A stretch of 64,000 nucleotides of DNA from Rhytidiadelphus loreus (taxonomy: Eukaryota > Streptophyta > Bryopsida > Hypnales > Hylocomiaceae), in NCBI GenBank assembly GCA_947034895.1, contig OX344762.1:37862760-37926759 (forward strand). The letters run 5' to 3'. Below the pieces are notes generated by a model. That model had not been told where the DNA came from. It saw nothing but the letters and a program-made list of their open reading frames with translations, and ran no database searches. A program made the position numbers and the translations under genes. Every line of letters begins with the position of its first letter. Position 1 is the stretch's first letter. Positions 1 through 12,545 of the stretch are shown in pieces.

Positions 1-7
1 TTTGCAG

Positions 8-124
8 GAAATCAAGCTTGACGAGTACATAACTCACAAGTTTCCCTTGGATAAGATCAACGATGCATTTGGCTTGTTGGAGGCTGGGAAATGCTTACGA
101 GCTGTCATTAACATGGAGCAATAG
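8..124 (+). CDS. Alcohol dehydrogenase-like protein, last exon (partial)
   Basis: Terminal exon of a zinc-dependent medium-chain alcohol dehydrogenase; the rest lies left of the window. Seen: an intron end (TTTGCAG) at 1-7, then an open frame of 38 codons ending in TAG at 122-124. The peptide has the typical ADH C-terminus: a 'KLDEYITHKFPLDKINDAF' segment followed by 'LLEAGKCLRAVI'. The family has an 'ITH..(P/L)...INKAF' helix and a final beta strand here. Known for the family: NAD-dependent alcohol or S-hydroxymethylglutathione oxidation, cytosolic. The zinc and NAD sites are outside the window, so the ADH subclass (class P, class III or ADH-like) cannot be settled. Open frames from 125 to 480 read through probable 3' UTR and look meaningless. 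Confidence 0.8.
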   Translation, partial: EIKLDEYITHKFPLDKINDAFGLLEAGKCLRAVINMEQ

Positions 125-1285
125 GAACATAACACATCGTAGATTGAATCTTTTTTTTCCTGCAGTTGAAGCTTTCATCAAAATGGAGCCAGAATGTCAG
201 ATTTGTATTCGCTTCGTATTCCTGGAAACAAGTGACTTGGCAGGGAATGAGCAGTGATTTTTGTAAAAAATGTGATGTATCAGTTGCAAATAAAATATGC
301 GCTGTGGTTTTACTCATTGCAAAGATTCTTCTCAAAGAATTGGAAGGCAGACTTCTTCTCGTATTTTCCTTCTTCGGAAGCCAGCTCTTTGTCCTGGATA
401 TCGGTAGCGTGCAAACTTGCTCAGTATTTTTGCAGTGCATCTTGTAATCAAGTGATAAACTGGTTCATAATACTAAGGTAAGAACACCTAAGTCCCAAAT
501 AAGTTCAGTAGCACTTTGGTCATGAATGTGAAGATGGAAAGAGAAGAAACACTTAGTCTTGATATTCTTCCTAGATTCCTCTCAATAGATAATTTAGCTT
601 ATAATCTACATTCCCCCTTGAACCACACTTACTTTAACCCTTGAATGCCGGGCCAGTTACCATGGAAATCATCTGTTTTGTCACGATGTGAACTGCTTTG
701 TCACCATGTGAAATGTTGGCTGAAAAAATGAAAAAGTAATCATTGGAAGACAAACTACTATAGATAATCTTCCCTTTCCACACAAATTTTGGAAGATGAA
801 TAGTTGCATTTCTGTCATACATTGAGAGATTCTTTGTCATTCTTTGACTTAAAAACGTCCTCCGTGTCATTTATGGGTTAAGGGATAATATAGGACATCT
901 TATATGTCCCATCAATTCAACTGACTATTTGTGCCAATATGTAGTGGGGTAATGCACATTTTGAAATGTAACTCTTACATAGTGGCACACACAGGTTCAA
1001 TTGAATTAGTGGCGCAAATAGGATGGCTTAGCTTGTGACAGGCAGGAATTAAGAATCCGTTTATTCTAGACTCCATACCAAAATACACAGCATAGTGGGT
1101 TTGTGGGAACAAGCCATATTCCTGTCATGATAGGCACAATACAAAATTGTTCGTGGCCATTCACACTCTTACATGATCTCAATTTGTTTGACTGCTTCTC
1201 CTGCAGATTGTGATTCCCAACTCTAACCTGAGACCTCCAAAGTTACAAGAGCGTATGATTAAACTAAACTAAACCGGGTAACCTG
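125..1285. other. 3' region and intergenic DNA
   Basis: Probable 3' UTR of the ADH-like gene, then non-coding DNA. Positions 633-888 are related to one arm of the foldback repeat at 13,799-14,462: both share the 'attctttgtcatt' and 'tttatgggttaa' segments. I see no other gene between the two stop codons. Confidence 0.5.
633..888. repeat. Single-arm copy of the foldback repeat
   Basis: About 250 bp that match the right arm of the 13.8-14.5 kb foldback element in the same orientation. Matching blocks include the 'cattggaag' stretch, 'agatgaatag(g)ttgca', and 'attctttgtcatt', and the copy ends in the same 'tttatgggttaa' terminus. The left arm is absent or too diverged to see, so this is a truncated copy. 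Confidence 0.55.
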
Positions 1286-2820
1286 TCATACTATGACCGT
1301 GTATGCTGGCGTCACGTACGTGACAAAGCAGATAGAAGCCAGAACCGAGCCAAAGCCCTTGGTCACATCCGCCTCCTCGATGGTGAAGTCTTCCTCAAAG
1401 CACTCATAGTCGTTCTCGTCGAAACGTCTTTTGAAAATCTCAGTCAAGTCGGTCTTGAGAATCGTTTTTGCAACTTCCGCAGTTGCATGACCCTCGTATT
1501 CTGCCGCATACCCTCCGATGTGGAATTTGTCCTTCTTCCTCCGGATCTGCCAATTATACACCAAGATTATCAAATTATTATGAGCACCATCATGAATGTG
1601 CACTTTTCAACGTCGTTTCAGAAGCCAGCATATTCTAGATCATAAATGCAGACAGTCAGTCTCCTCGACAGATACCCGAACAAAACAATATCTCCCACGT
1701 CATAAAGCTGGCGTTTAAGAGGGAGGGGTGTCCAACTTTTCAGCATATTAAGTTTTTGGTGATACGACGGGCACGACCGAAACCTTCAAACTATCACACT
1801 TTAAAACAGAGCCGATGGAACGAAAAACACCAATATACCTGCATACGGCCAACCCCGGCAGTAATCCGGTCACCATTCGAACCATGCATGACGGCCATTA
1901 TTGATTCCTGTACAGCCCCATGTCTTAAGAATGGCTTTGCCTCCTCTATTGAAACTGGCTCGGCCTCTGGCGGAATAACAGATGTATACTTGACGATATT
2001 AAGGTCTTGGATACCTGCACTCCAGATGCACCTTGCTTAGACGAGCTTCTAGTCTCCATAAGTTCAGTTTCTCTTGAATTTCCAAAAATGAGTTACACCT
2101 GGCTGCGATGAGGTACTGTGTGTGTACGTGCACAAATTGAACTGAAACGGATTAGTTACTTAAAAACTATCACGAAGAGTGTGGAAGAATTTGACTAATG
2201 TGTCAAGAGATTACAGTATGCTTCAACGAAGCATACAAAAGAGTTCGACGAAAGCATACAAAAGAAGAGAATTTGAATGTACTACGATTGTCATATTCGT
2301 TAGTACCTGCTGACTGTCAGAATTCAGTTGCAACACATCGAAGACTAAGCAAGCAAGACACGAGAAAGGGAGGTAAAGTACCGGCATCTTCCAAAGCTAG
2401 GTCGTAGGAGCCTGTCTCCCAAGGATCGGATCCAGCCCCTTGATCCGTCTGACCAAATCCCTTCACCATAAAATAGTGCTTGGGAATGCGAGAGCCGAAC
2501 AGAACGCCATGGCCACCGCAAACCAGCTCCTCCATCTTCAATCCGGTCAATTCATTCCCGTTCTCCAACCACTTCAATCCCAACTTCGGTGGAAGCGTCG
2601 GCTTGGAATCACCTTCCCGGAGATGCTGCACTCCAACCTTTGTTTTCTTCTTACTACCCGCAACGACCACCACGAGACTACTGGTCTCCGATATTTCCGT
2701 TCCGCTAGATTGCTGTGCGGTCAGCGCCAGGTCGACGTCTCGCAATGCCGAATGGCAAGAATACGAGGAGGAGGACGAGAGAGACAATGAACCGCACAAT
2801 GTAGCGGTAGCGAGCGCCAT
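1286..2820 (-). CDS. Pyruvoyl-dependent arginine decarboxylase, predicted plastid-targeted
   Basis: Three coding exons, 2382-2820, 1839-2014 and 1286-1546, join in frame to 291 residues with canonical splice sites. Known for the family (PvlArgDC, Pfam PF01862): a proenzyme self-cleaves before a serine, which becomes the pyruvoyl cofactor, and the enzyme makes agmatine from arginine for polyamine synthesis. Seen: an N-terminal serine-rich, acid-poor sequence starting MALATATLCGSL that looks like a chloroplast transit peptide; 'IPKHYFMVKGFGQTD' (about 112-126), the family's first strand; 'GIQDLNIVKYTSVIPP' (147-162) around predicted cleavage residue Ser158; and 'GYAAEYEGH' (217-225). Spacing from Asn152 to Ser158 equals Asn47 to Ser53 of the Methanocaldococcus enzyme, and Glu221 is the likely catalytic acid. 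The residue before the cleavage serine is Thr, not Ser. The start is the first in-frame ATG; the longer open frame upstream begins with GTG. Plastid location is inferred. Confidence 0.8.
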
Positions 2821-3398
2821 GACGACCCAACGGAATGTTACCAACTCGGTCACCAAGGAATAATTGGACAAACCATGCACAAAGAGGCGCGCGGCTGAAT
2901 ATTGGTAGAAACTCTCACCTGTCCCTTTACCGTAACTCGATCAAGACTACTGCTCAATGAACTCTGAAAGGACATAGAAAATCTACTACCAATGCCAAAT
3001 CTCACCAATTCCGCACACGAAAGTCTCGTTCAAGATCCCCGAGCGAGCAGAAGCAGAATGGATGCGTCACAACAACCACCAAGTAGTCTACAGTCACAAC
3101 AAGTCACAAGGAGAGAGATGAAGTGAAGAAATTCAAGTGCAAATCGTACGAGTTCTTCGAAGCTTTACATGATCTGGACAAGCCAGCATTGCATTTGTGC
3201 TGCACTTGGAAAGGATTTCAGACACTACTGCGGCGACTGGGGAGTGTGATCTTCTGCATGGGATAAGCTCGCTCGAGTACAGTGCGTGGAAGAGAGCACC
3301 GGTGCATGCGAATCGGCATGTGGACTTACCAGATGGCAACTGCAACTGCAGGGTACGGGTTAGCCTGTCAAAGTACGGGTGTTCCCAATAAGGACTAA
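2821..3398. other. Upstream region of the arginine decarboxylase gene
   Basis: Moderately GC-rich, probably promoter and 5' leader of the minus-strand decarboxylase gene. Small open frames on both strands (for example 3197-3391 and 3133-3480) overlap each other, have no recognisable family and run into a transposon, so I do not call genes here. Confidence 0.4.
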
Positions 3399-3684
3399 AG
3401 GTAACTACACCTAAAATCGCACAAATAAGAAATTCAGCATGGTTCCCATTATTATATTGGAATTTTTTTTTGTGGGTCATGTTGGTAGTGAAAAGGGGAT
3501 TCTAGATTCTCTTTGAATGCATTTTTTGGACACCGTATGAATAAACTACAAATTTTCAAAGTGCTGAAAATAGGTGTTTTTTAAAAGCAATCATAGAGTG
3601 TCTCATAAATAGTGGGAGTACATTTTAGGCAAGAATCTCTAGTGTGCGATTTTAGGAAGTGTGTGATTTTAGGTGTAGTTACCT
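3399..3684. mobile_element. Tourist/Harbinger-like MITE, copy 1
   Basis: A 286-bp element with terminal inverted repeats of about 25 bp (AGGTAACTACACCTAAAAT... and its complement) and a 3-bp TAA duplication at 3396-3398 and 3685-3687. No coding capacity. A second copy lies at 28,477-28,770. The TWA-type 3-bp target duplication is what PIF/Harbinger-derived MITEs leave; that assignment is inference. Confidence 0.8.
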
Positions 3685-3687
3685 TAA

Positions 3688-5150
3688 GAGCATAGCCACG
3701 GTTTCATATCCAACTTGGCACGCTCAAATTTTCCATCTAATTTTGAAGGATTGTTAGTTTCCTTGTCCTTCAACCCTTGCTCACCAAACATGACCCCTAA
3801 ATAGTCAAATGGACACTCATCAAGAAGAATAAAGGAAAAAGCAATTAAAACTAGGATGAATAATAATTTCAAGGGCAATTCTTTAACACGCTAAGATCAA
3901 GTGTCAAAAGAATATTGTGAAAGGGCCCACAATGCTTTTCATCCACATTTGAAGAGTGTCGAATTCAAAGCATATACAGTAATGGTGGCCATGCTCTAAG
4001 CTTGGCCTTGTAAGAACAACCGCCTGTGACCATTGAATTTCTAGCCTCACTGTCTATCACTATGTTTGAATGAAAAAAAATTATATTTATTTTCAGAGAT
4101 AAAATCACATGTTTGCTATAAGTTGTAAAAATTTTAACCTATTTGGGGAAAACTTTGAAATTAATGTCAATTTCTTAAGAAAAAATGGAGAAATTTGTAT
4201 CAAATATAAAATCTATTCAAAAAATTTGAAATTTTCACTTTGGATGTATAATGTAGTGTATAACATCATGGTATAAACCAAAGTTACTATGTCATTCTAT
4301 AATTAGAAAATAAGTGAAATTTGATTATAGGCCTAATATTCATATTACTATAAAATATTAATATTTCTTAAAAATTCAAAATTTCCAATTGGAGCAAGAA
4401 ATGGCCCAAATACACTACAAAGGTGATCCACAAATTAAGCATCTTCTTCTTTAAAAAAGTCAATAAGATTATGATGAGGGACTTTGCAATACTATTCACT
4501 AAAAATGTACTCAACTACTTTCCAAATAAATAAATTGGATGAAAAAACATTTTTTTCATATATGGAGACTTGGCAAGTGCAATCAACAAAGAGAATTGTG
4601 GATTTCTGTCATGAAACATTTGGTGAGTCACATTTTCTGTGTCACCGTGGCAATGTTCTAATGCACTTAACATGAATTATTTCAACTTTGTATGAATAAG
4701 TTATGAATTTCCAAACTATTGTCTTTAGGTGTACTAAAAACCAACACTAGACTTTGACTCATTGATTTTCATTTTCAAATTGTGTACATCTTGCCTAATC
4801 AATATCTAGGAAAAAATGACTCTTTTGGATCCAAATGCAAGGTGTTGCATTTTGGGTAAGGGCAGTTGTAGATGTACAAGACCTTAACACAAATCCCACC
4901 CACAAAAAACCTAACTGATCTCAAACAATTAAAAAAACATTGCAGAATGAACCTACAACAATTAAAGAAGAAGATGCTATTGAATCAAAGACTCAACTAA
5001 AAAAATTAATTGAGAAAAAAATTAAAACTAAAATTAAAATCTAATTAATTAAAAAATCAAAAATCAAAACATTTATATAAGGGAACCACTCCCATTCTCC
5101 CCATTTCTAGCCACCCCTGTCATCCATGTGTTCTTGTGTTATAGTAACTA
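3688..5150. other. AT-rich intergenic DNA
   Basis: Very AT-rich sequence with homopolymer runs. The short open frames at 3684-3878 and 4484-4675 have no recognisable product. I see no gene. Confidence 0.4.
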
Positions 5151-5154
5151 GTAT

Positions 5155-6500
5155 ATTCACAATTAAGGCGAAATCAAGTATATCCAAAAGTCACACAACA
5201 ATGTATGCAAGTAAAAAAAGGGTTTTGGAACCAATAGAGTCTACAATTACTACAAACAACATACAAGATGTTCATGTTTAGTTAGTTGCCACTCTATCAC
5301 TTTGCCATTCAATCTAGGATTCAAGAATCAACAATTGCATACACTAGAAAATCTAGCCAATTTGCCAACTTGCCAACATCAAATAGCACACACAAAATCA
5401 AAACTTTCAAGGAGTTTGTACAATGACAATTAATAGAAGTACTATACAATGACACAAAATTAAGTTTTTTCCATAGTCATGCAAGAGCAAAATAAAGAAG
5501 TAAAAATATTTAAAAACCGAACAACTCTACAATCTTTTCTAACAATATAGTAGCTTCTAATACTTAAAAATCTTCAAACATTCCATCCTAGGTTGAAAAA
5601 CCCACAAGAGACAAAAAATCCTCAAACCTCCCTAGGCAACCTACCCACATCAAACAATGCATGCTTCATAAACGTCTCCTTCCTCAACCTTTGGGGCACA
5701 ATTACCACCCAATCTTGTATCCGCCCCTCTACTTCCCACTCGCTTTGCATCACCTATCCAATCCACAACAAGTGCTTTGCCAATGCACTCGTCCTCACCA
5801 ACCTCTTTCCTTGATCCCCCTCCAATGCAGCCCTCACTTTCTCTCCTTCTAAGGTTTATTCCTACAAATTTTGAGTGTAAAAGATTGGCAATCAAGGTGA
5901 CTTTAGATTAGGACACGGGCCTAATTCTAAATTGGCCCAGTTCAAAAACGTAGAGCCAAGTCAAATCAGGCTCAAGTTGTAGAATTGGGTCAAGGATAAT
6001 GGCAAATCAATTATTAGCACCTAACTCAACTTTTTGGCACCATAACATTGTTACATGAACAAATGTGATGTAAAAAAATTGAGTTGGCTTTTAATATAAA
6101 GCCTTTGGGCCAAATAATGGTCCAATTTAAAGATCTAAACAATCCTATTGGTTGATTTTGGTGGTTTTGAAATTTGGTTAATAATTAAACCCCTAAGGAC
6201 CAAGTGTCCATTTAATGAATTTTTAATGAATTTTTTCAAAATTTTGACACAAGATGGGAACATTCACCTCTTTGATAGGAATTTTTAAAAATTTGATCAA
6301 ATGCTTAGATCAAAAGTTATACTAACTAAAAAATTGGGGCAATTCAAGAAATTTGTGCATCTTCGGGGTATCTTTTGTTAATCTCCTCATCAACTTTCGA
6401 AATTTGATATGTATGTAACTAATAAAATATAATATAATTTTTTTTTAAGCAAAACAAATTTTAGTTTTCAAATTACAATTCAGAAAAATTCAAACTTTGT
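5155..6500. repeat. Third, partial copy of the duplicated unit
   Basis: Sequence matching the 3' end of the monooxygenase gene units at about 6,740-8,000 and 18,950-20,300. It includes the same 'tatccaaaagtca(t/c)a' start, a degenerate last exon, and the beginning of intron 6 ('gaattgggtcaaggataatggcaaa'). It stops near 6,500, before any other exon. It is more diverged than the two full units are from each other, so it probably comes from an older duplication. Confidence 0.65.
5612..5862 (-). pseudogene. Degenerate last exon of an FAD monooxygenase
   Basis: Aligns by eye with exon 7 of the two downstream monooxygenase genes: same flanks, same 'catcaaacaatgcatgcttcataaa' order, and the same surrounding intron sequence. 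Small indels break the reading frame, so the conserved end 'KHALFDVGRLPRE' cannot be read through. No other exons accompany it. It is a fossil fragment, not a gene. Confidence 0.65.
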
Positions 6501-7225
6501 TTTCCAGATGGGGAGGTTTTAATGACTAAAGGACTAAGGCCATTTTTCTGTCAAAAAGCACTCAAAATCACCATTTTGGTAGTGTTCATCCAAGGGAAAA
6601 AAACATAAAACACTTAGAATCTAATTGTAGAATCTTGTACTTTACTTGTCTAATATCATGTGGTAAACATTTCATGAAGTTTAATTGTATAGATTGGAAG
6701 ATTATACAAATCATACAAATCAAAGTTTGCGAGGAATTGTGCTATAGTGTCTAATATATTTAGAATTCAAAAAAATCAAGTTTATCCAAAAGTCATATAG
6801 TAATGCATGCAAGTTAAAAAAGAATTTTGGAATTGATCGGCTCTACAATCACTATGAACAACATAATTACAAGCTACTCACATTTAATTAGCTACCACTC
6901 TATCACTCAATTCACTGAACAAAAAACAACAATTGCATACACAAGACAACCTAGACAACTTGCAAAGTAACCCACCAACACCAAACTTCTCAAATAAAAT
7001 CAAAACTTTCTAAGAGTCTGTACAATAGAAATTAATATATGTATTGTACAATGACACAAAATCAAGTTCTTTCCATTGTCATGCAAAAACAAAATTATAA
7101 AACTAAAAAAAGTCAAAACTAAAAAACTTCTATATTTTTTTCTAACAACAAAGTAGCCTCTAACAATTATAAAATCTCCAATCATTCCATCTTGCCTCCA
7201 AAAATCCACAAGAACCAAAAAATCC

Positions 7226-10200
7226 TTAAACCTCCCTTGGCAACCTACCTACATCAAACAATGCATGCTTCATAAATGTCTCCTTCCTCATCCCCCATGG
7301 CACTAGCACCCAATCCCGTAGCCACGTCACCACCGCCCACTCGCTTTGCATCAAACGCCCAATCCCAAGCGACTGCTCTGCCAACGCACCTGTCCTTGCC
7401 CGCCTCTCCGCTTGATATCCCTCCAATGCCTCCTTCACTCTCTCTCCCACGGAGGTTTTTACCTACAAAATTTTTTTAATGTAAAAGAGTGGCAATTGCA
7501 ATGATTTTATATTAAGACATAGGCCCAATTCCTAAGTTCATAGGCCCAATTCACTTAGGGCCAAGTCAAATTGGGCCCAAGTTGTAGAATTGGGTCAAGG
7601 ATAATGGCAAACCAATTATTAGTACTCCCCCCAACTTTTGGGTGCTAAAACATTGCTACGTAAGCAAATGTGATATAAAGAAAATTAGATCGGCTTTCAA
7701 TATAAAGCCTTTGGGTCCAATTGAAGTCCAATTTAAAGGTCTAAACACTCCTATTGGTTGATTTTGGTGGTTTTAAAATCAAGTTAACAGTTAATCTTTT
7801 AAGAACTAAGTGAGTGTCTATTTAATGAACTCTTGAAAACTCGGGTAGGATCATACAAAGTCCATTTTTAATGAATGTTCTCAAATTTTTGATATGAGAT
7901 GGAAACATTCACCCCTTCTATAGGAATTTTAGAAAAATCTGATTGGATGCCTAGATCAAAAGTTATGCTACTCATAAAAATTGGGCAATTCCATGATCTT
8001 TTTATATTTCACTAAACCCCTCGTCAACTTTTGAAATTTGAAATGTACATAACTACTCAAATATGGCATAAAATTTTGAAAAGCAAAACAAATTTTAGTT
8101 CTCAAATTTCATTTTAGAAGGATTCAAACTTTATATTGCTATGTCAAGGTAGTTTCGAAAAAAAAACAATTTCTTCTAACTTCAACTAAGACCCATTATC
8201 TTGCAATCTATGAAGTCAAAGTTCTTGAATTTTTTTCCCACATATTCCAAATGTTTGTCTCTACCTTTTCAATATTTGGATTTCAAATAAATTTTTTTGT
8301 CATTGCACAAGAAATCATCAAGAAATGACTAGTGTATTGCTAGTGCACTTAACCTCCTTGCAATACATATTGATTTAGAGTAAGCTAGATTCTATATTTG
8401 TTTTTAAAAATTTGCATGAGTGTACCTTATAAGATTTAAAACTCCATGGTAGAGAGACACAAAGACATTAAAAGCAAAAAATTTACTGACCCCATCTCAC
8501 AAAATATATTTTTTTTTCTCCTTTAAACGTTGTAATTTTTCAATCCCCGTAGTCAAATGGATTGAAATTTTCGGAACACATTTTCATAGTAGTCTACTAT
8601 GCTTTTATATACTTGAATTTCAAATAATTGTTTCTATTTTCAATGTTGAGCAATGCACTTTAAAATGACAATTTTTTACTCTCAGAGGGTGCACTTAGTT
8701 CTACTACAACAAACCACGTGCAAACAAGTGGTTTCTAATAAACTATAATTTCAACCTAAATTTTTTAGAATTTTTTAATAATGACTAGGTTTCTATTGCC
8801 AAAATTTCCAACTCAAGTAAAATATGAAATGATTTCTAGAAGAGGTTGAAGATGAACTAAAATGACATGTTTTTGAACTCAAATAATTATAGAGAACACA
8901 TTTAGATGACCATTGAATCAATATTCAACTCAAAATGAGCTTTCACTAAAGAATTATTTTTAGGAATTTTTTGTTCGTTTTTTAAACAATTTTTTCTTAC
9001 ATAATATAGGGATGTGAAAGTTATTTTTTAGTTCTACAATGTATCTTTTTACTTCAAAAATTTGTACCTAATTATTATTAACAAATAAAAATATCAATAA
9101 TTTAAAACATAAACTTTCAAAGTAGGAAAATTTATTCATATTTTTTTAATTTTGTTTTATTTAAAATTCAAAAAGTATATAGGGGTCCAAAGTTTTGTTC
9201 GCACGTGGTTTCTAATGGACATTCTAAGTGACCCCCTCGAGTTTTTACCATTTCTCTTGAAAAACACCGAGCCTCATTCCTCAAGATTCATCCCAAATAT
9301 AAAGTAGTCTTCAAAGATATTTTTGAAAGAGTTTAAAATTGATGAAGGCAGTGAATTGGATACTATATCACTTCAATATGGATGAAAAATAATCAAATGG
9401 ATGAAAATATTAACAATTAAAAAAAATTGAGTCCAAATTTAGAATTTCTACAAATAGATTTTGCAATTTTTCCACTCACCTCTTGCTCACCACCCGCTAT
9501 TCCAAATGCACCGTACAAATGTCGTGTGAGGACGATGGCATCTTCCATCGCCATGCACCCGCCTTGGCCATGGTCCCACCCTATACTGGGCATCATGGGG
9601 TGGCAAGCATCCCCGGCAACGGTAACGTTGCCGACAACAAGGGTTTGGTTTAGGTAGTGCTCATTAAGTCGTTGTCGAATGGCGCCCTTCCAAATATGCT
9701 CAGGGGGAGTATTGGTGATGATATGATGGATGATGGGTGGAGAAAATGGTTTTGATATTTGGAGGGCCTCAGATTTGAGTTGCTCGGGAGTCATGGTTTG
9801 CCAACCTGGTCGCAAAGTCATGTGATTAAGAATCATCAATATCATTACATTGGCATGATTCTAGGCAAGAATATTTGTCAAATTTGTCTACAAAAGACTC
9901 AAAAAAGATCAAGGTTCTAAAATGCAATGGATTTAGGTCCGTAGCAAGAGAATGAAGAAAGAAAATTAGGAGATTTACCTTGGGCCCAAGTGTTCCACAC
10001 CAAGAACCAATACACTTGGGTGGCACTCATAGGGAGGTAAGCAACGCGCATTCCTTTGCCCATGAAATATTGTGCTTTGGGAGCAAGTTGGTGGCCGTCA
10101 GGAAAGATTGCCATTCCTCGAATACCACAATATCCAACCATTTGAGGCTTTGCAAGCCCCATCAAAGAGCCTATGGTGGAATTCACGCCATCATAGCCAA

Positions 10201-12545
10201 TTACCACCTAATTCAATGCACACAAATCATTGATACATGAACTTGAAAGTGCTTGGAAATTTTATATTCTAGATGACAAACAAAGTCCTTCACCCCGATG
10301 TTTTGTCCAAATCGATTACTTTTTATTCATCCAAAGTAATGTTTGAATCTTTAGAAACCCAAGCTAGCTTTCTTCATGACCAATTAGATGAAATTGAGGT
10401 ACATAATACAACAATACAAATATAAGCTAATACATCCAAAGGATCATATTAAATAGATTTGGATGTCAAATGAGTGAAATAAGATGGCATTCAAGAGTTT
10501 ATATGAACCTCCAAATCTATATATAATCCATGTATTCTATGAGGACAACTTTGTTCAACAAATTCATCATTTTTAACAATTAGAATTTTGATGAAATTAA
10601 AAAGAGAGATTAAATTCTTGAATGATTGGCAATGAAGTTAGTACCTTTGCTGAGTAGGTAGTGTCATCTTGAAGTTGTACTTGGGTGGTGCCATTTGGGC
10701 TTGTTTCCGACATTTTTAATCCAATCACATGGGAGTTGAATCGGATGGCTCCTTTTGGTAATGCCCTTGCAAGAGCTTCTAGGAGACACTTTCGTTCCAC
10801 TGGCCGTACATCATGAGGCCTGATCCACCATTTCCAATCCACTTCTAATGTTGAGCTTTAATTTAGGATCGTTAATTTTGCCAAAATATCAACACCAAAA
10901 ATGTGCCTAAAATATGTGCATGAATATAGGAAGGAAGGTATGTTGAACTCTTAGTAATAGAAGTTGTTGAGAGATTCATTGAATAGTTGCCACTATTAGA
11001 ATCCATCATTTGGATACTTGTTGCATTATTTTGTTTTAGCATGTGTCATTAGAAAAGAAATGGGGCCTCATTTGAGTTGCCTCCTTTTGAACTAAATTCA
11101 CTGATGAACAGTGTTAGATAGAGTAAAATTATATCATTATTATAGGTATGAAAACATACAATATTCCTTCATCCAAATTCCATTCAGGTTTTGTTATATT
11201 GCAATAAGTGGCGATTATGGATACTCATATCTTAAAAAGTCTAACACAGGATTAGCAGCACCATTTGTCCATCTTGGTATCTAACCTAGTCTCTCATGTT
11301 TAAGCCTTCAGGAGCCTTTGCTTTTGGTGTGAAGATCTTACCCTCCTTCACACTCAGCGATCACTACTTTGGCTAAAGATTTCCCTCGGACGTCAAGGAC
11401 CTCCCATCTGCAAAACAATCAATGCAAACTAACCCTGTTAGAGCACTCAGGGCAAACAATGGAATGAGTTACATTCATTTCTCAAGCATGAAGCAAGTTT
11501 AAGTGACAATTCTTACACAGACTAGCTATTCATGAACACTTGAGAACTGCAATTTAACCCTTCCTCGATCCTAAGCACTCTGAAATCCAGACTCTCAATG
11601 ATGAACAGAGTGCTTCCAGGTGGTGTTTCGTCCAGGCATGTGAATTCTCTTGAATCATTCAAAGCATTTCTTTCAGAATGTTTTCAAAACAACCTCTGAT
11701 CGAGTTTACTGTGACTAATTTGATGTAATATGATGAAATTGAGGTAAGGAATATCTTTGTACACAGAGATAAGCAAAAAATCAGAAAAAGGGACTTGAGC
11801 ATTAACGGGAAGTGGAGATCCTACTCGGCAAGGTTGGTGAACATGTTTCGAAGCTGGTCACCCACACCCAGATCATCCAGGACTCGAAATCCATTGTCCC
11901 AGAGAGTGATGGCACATCCCTCCGCCGTCAGTGTCTCTGCTTGCTCCAGCACCAGCGACTTCAGCCCAACTCTGATCAAATGGACTCACAATTCAGCATA
12001 GGTTAATTTGAGATGGTCAAATTTTGTTAAGTTGACGTGATTCTGGGACCGGAACCAAGAATTATGACATTCATCTGCACAGTCCTCTAAAACTAGGACT
12101 ATCTAGGACAGATTTACTTATGTTCCAAACAGCGTACCCTGAAAGTGCTAAAGTCACGGAATTTCCACTAGTGTTTATAAAACTCTCAAAACTAGGACTG
12201 GTAGAGATGTATTTTCAATCGACTCAAGTCCCTTGCACAGCTGATGAAACTGGTTTCGATCAGGCATACCCAGCTGGTACTATAAAAAGTTGAGGAAAGG
12301 AGAAGTACAATATATTACTTGAACACCATGGAAATTTAATCAATGTGCAACTCAAGCTCAATGCAAACTGTAACTCAGTTTTAATTCCAAGTGATGCTCG
12401 GATATATTCAGTGTATGCATGAGCAGTCACGGTTGAACCTGTGAAGCGCAAGGGCACAAGCGAGGCCTCCAACACCACCGCCCACAATTATGATATTCTC
12501 CTCCAGTACCTCCCGTGGAGACTCATCTCTGTTTTCGCTCTCCAT
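7226..12545 (-). CDS. FAD-dependent monooxygenase, tandem copy A
   Basis: Seven exons, 12439-12545, 11825-11971, 11342-11407, 10645-10855, 9979-10207, 9480-9805 and 7226-7462, join in phase to 440 residues, a normal length for the family. Seen: the dinucleotide-binding VGGGVGG at residues 21-27, 'TLWDNGFRVLDDLGVGDQLR', the GYDGVNS motif at 181-187 (DG motif) and GDACHP at 318-323 (GD motif). The last exon encodes a helix ending in 'ALFDVGRLPRE'. These place it in the PHBH-type FAD hydroxylases, closest to the plant CTF2/MO1 group and related to zeaxanthin epoxidase and salicylate hydroxylases. The substrate is unknown. No transit peptide is evident. Odd: relative to copy B, four extra residues sit just after the GD motif (PSIGWDHGQGG). 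Intron 6 is about 2 kb and contains a 562-bp insertion. The exon 4 acceptor (ATTAAAG at 10,856-10,862) has a poor pyrimidine tract but is the only one that keeps the frame. Confidence 0.8.
8680..9241. mobile_element. 562-bp non-autonomous DNA transposon in intron 6 of copy A
   Basis: Inverted termini (TCTCAGAGGGTGCACTTAG on the left, CTCGAGGGGGTCACTTAG on the complement of the right) are flanked by TTTTTAC at 8673-8679 and 9242-9248. The matching position in unit B (about 20,845-20,860) has one uninterrupted copy of this target word and no insertion. Further inside, 'ccacgtgcaaacaa' and 'ttgttcgcacgtgg' form a second inverted pair. A 7-9 bp target duplication suggests a hAT- or Mutator-like origin. 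Confidence 0.7.

Noticed and set aside
166..481. Open frames just after the ADH stop codon
   Set aside because: Several frames are open at once on both strands, with no family resemblance; this is most likely 3' UTR.
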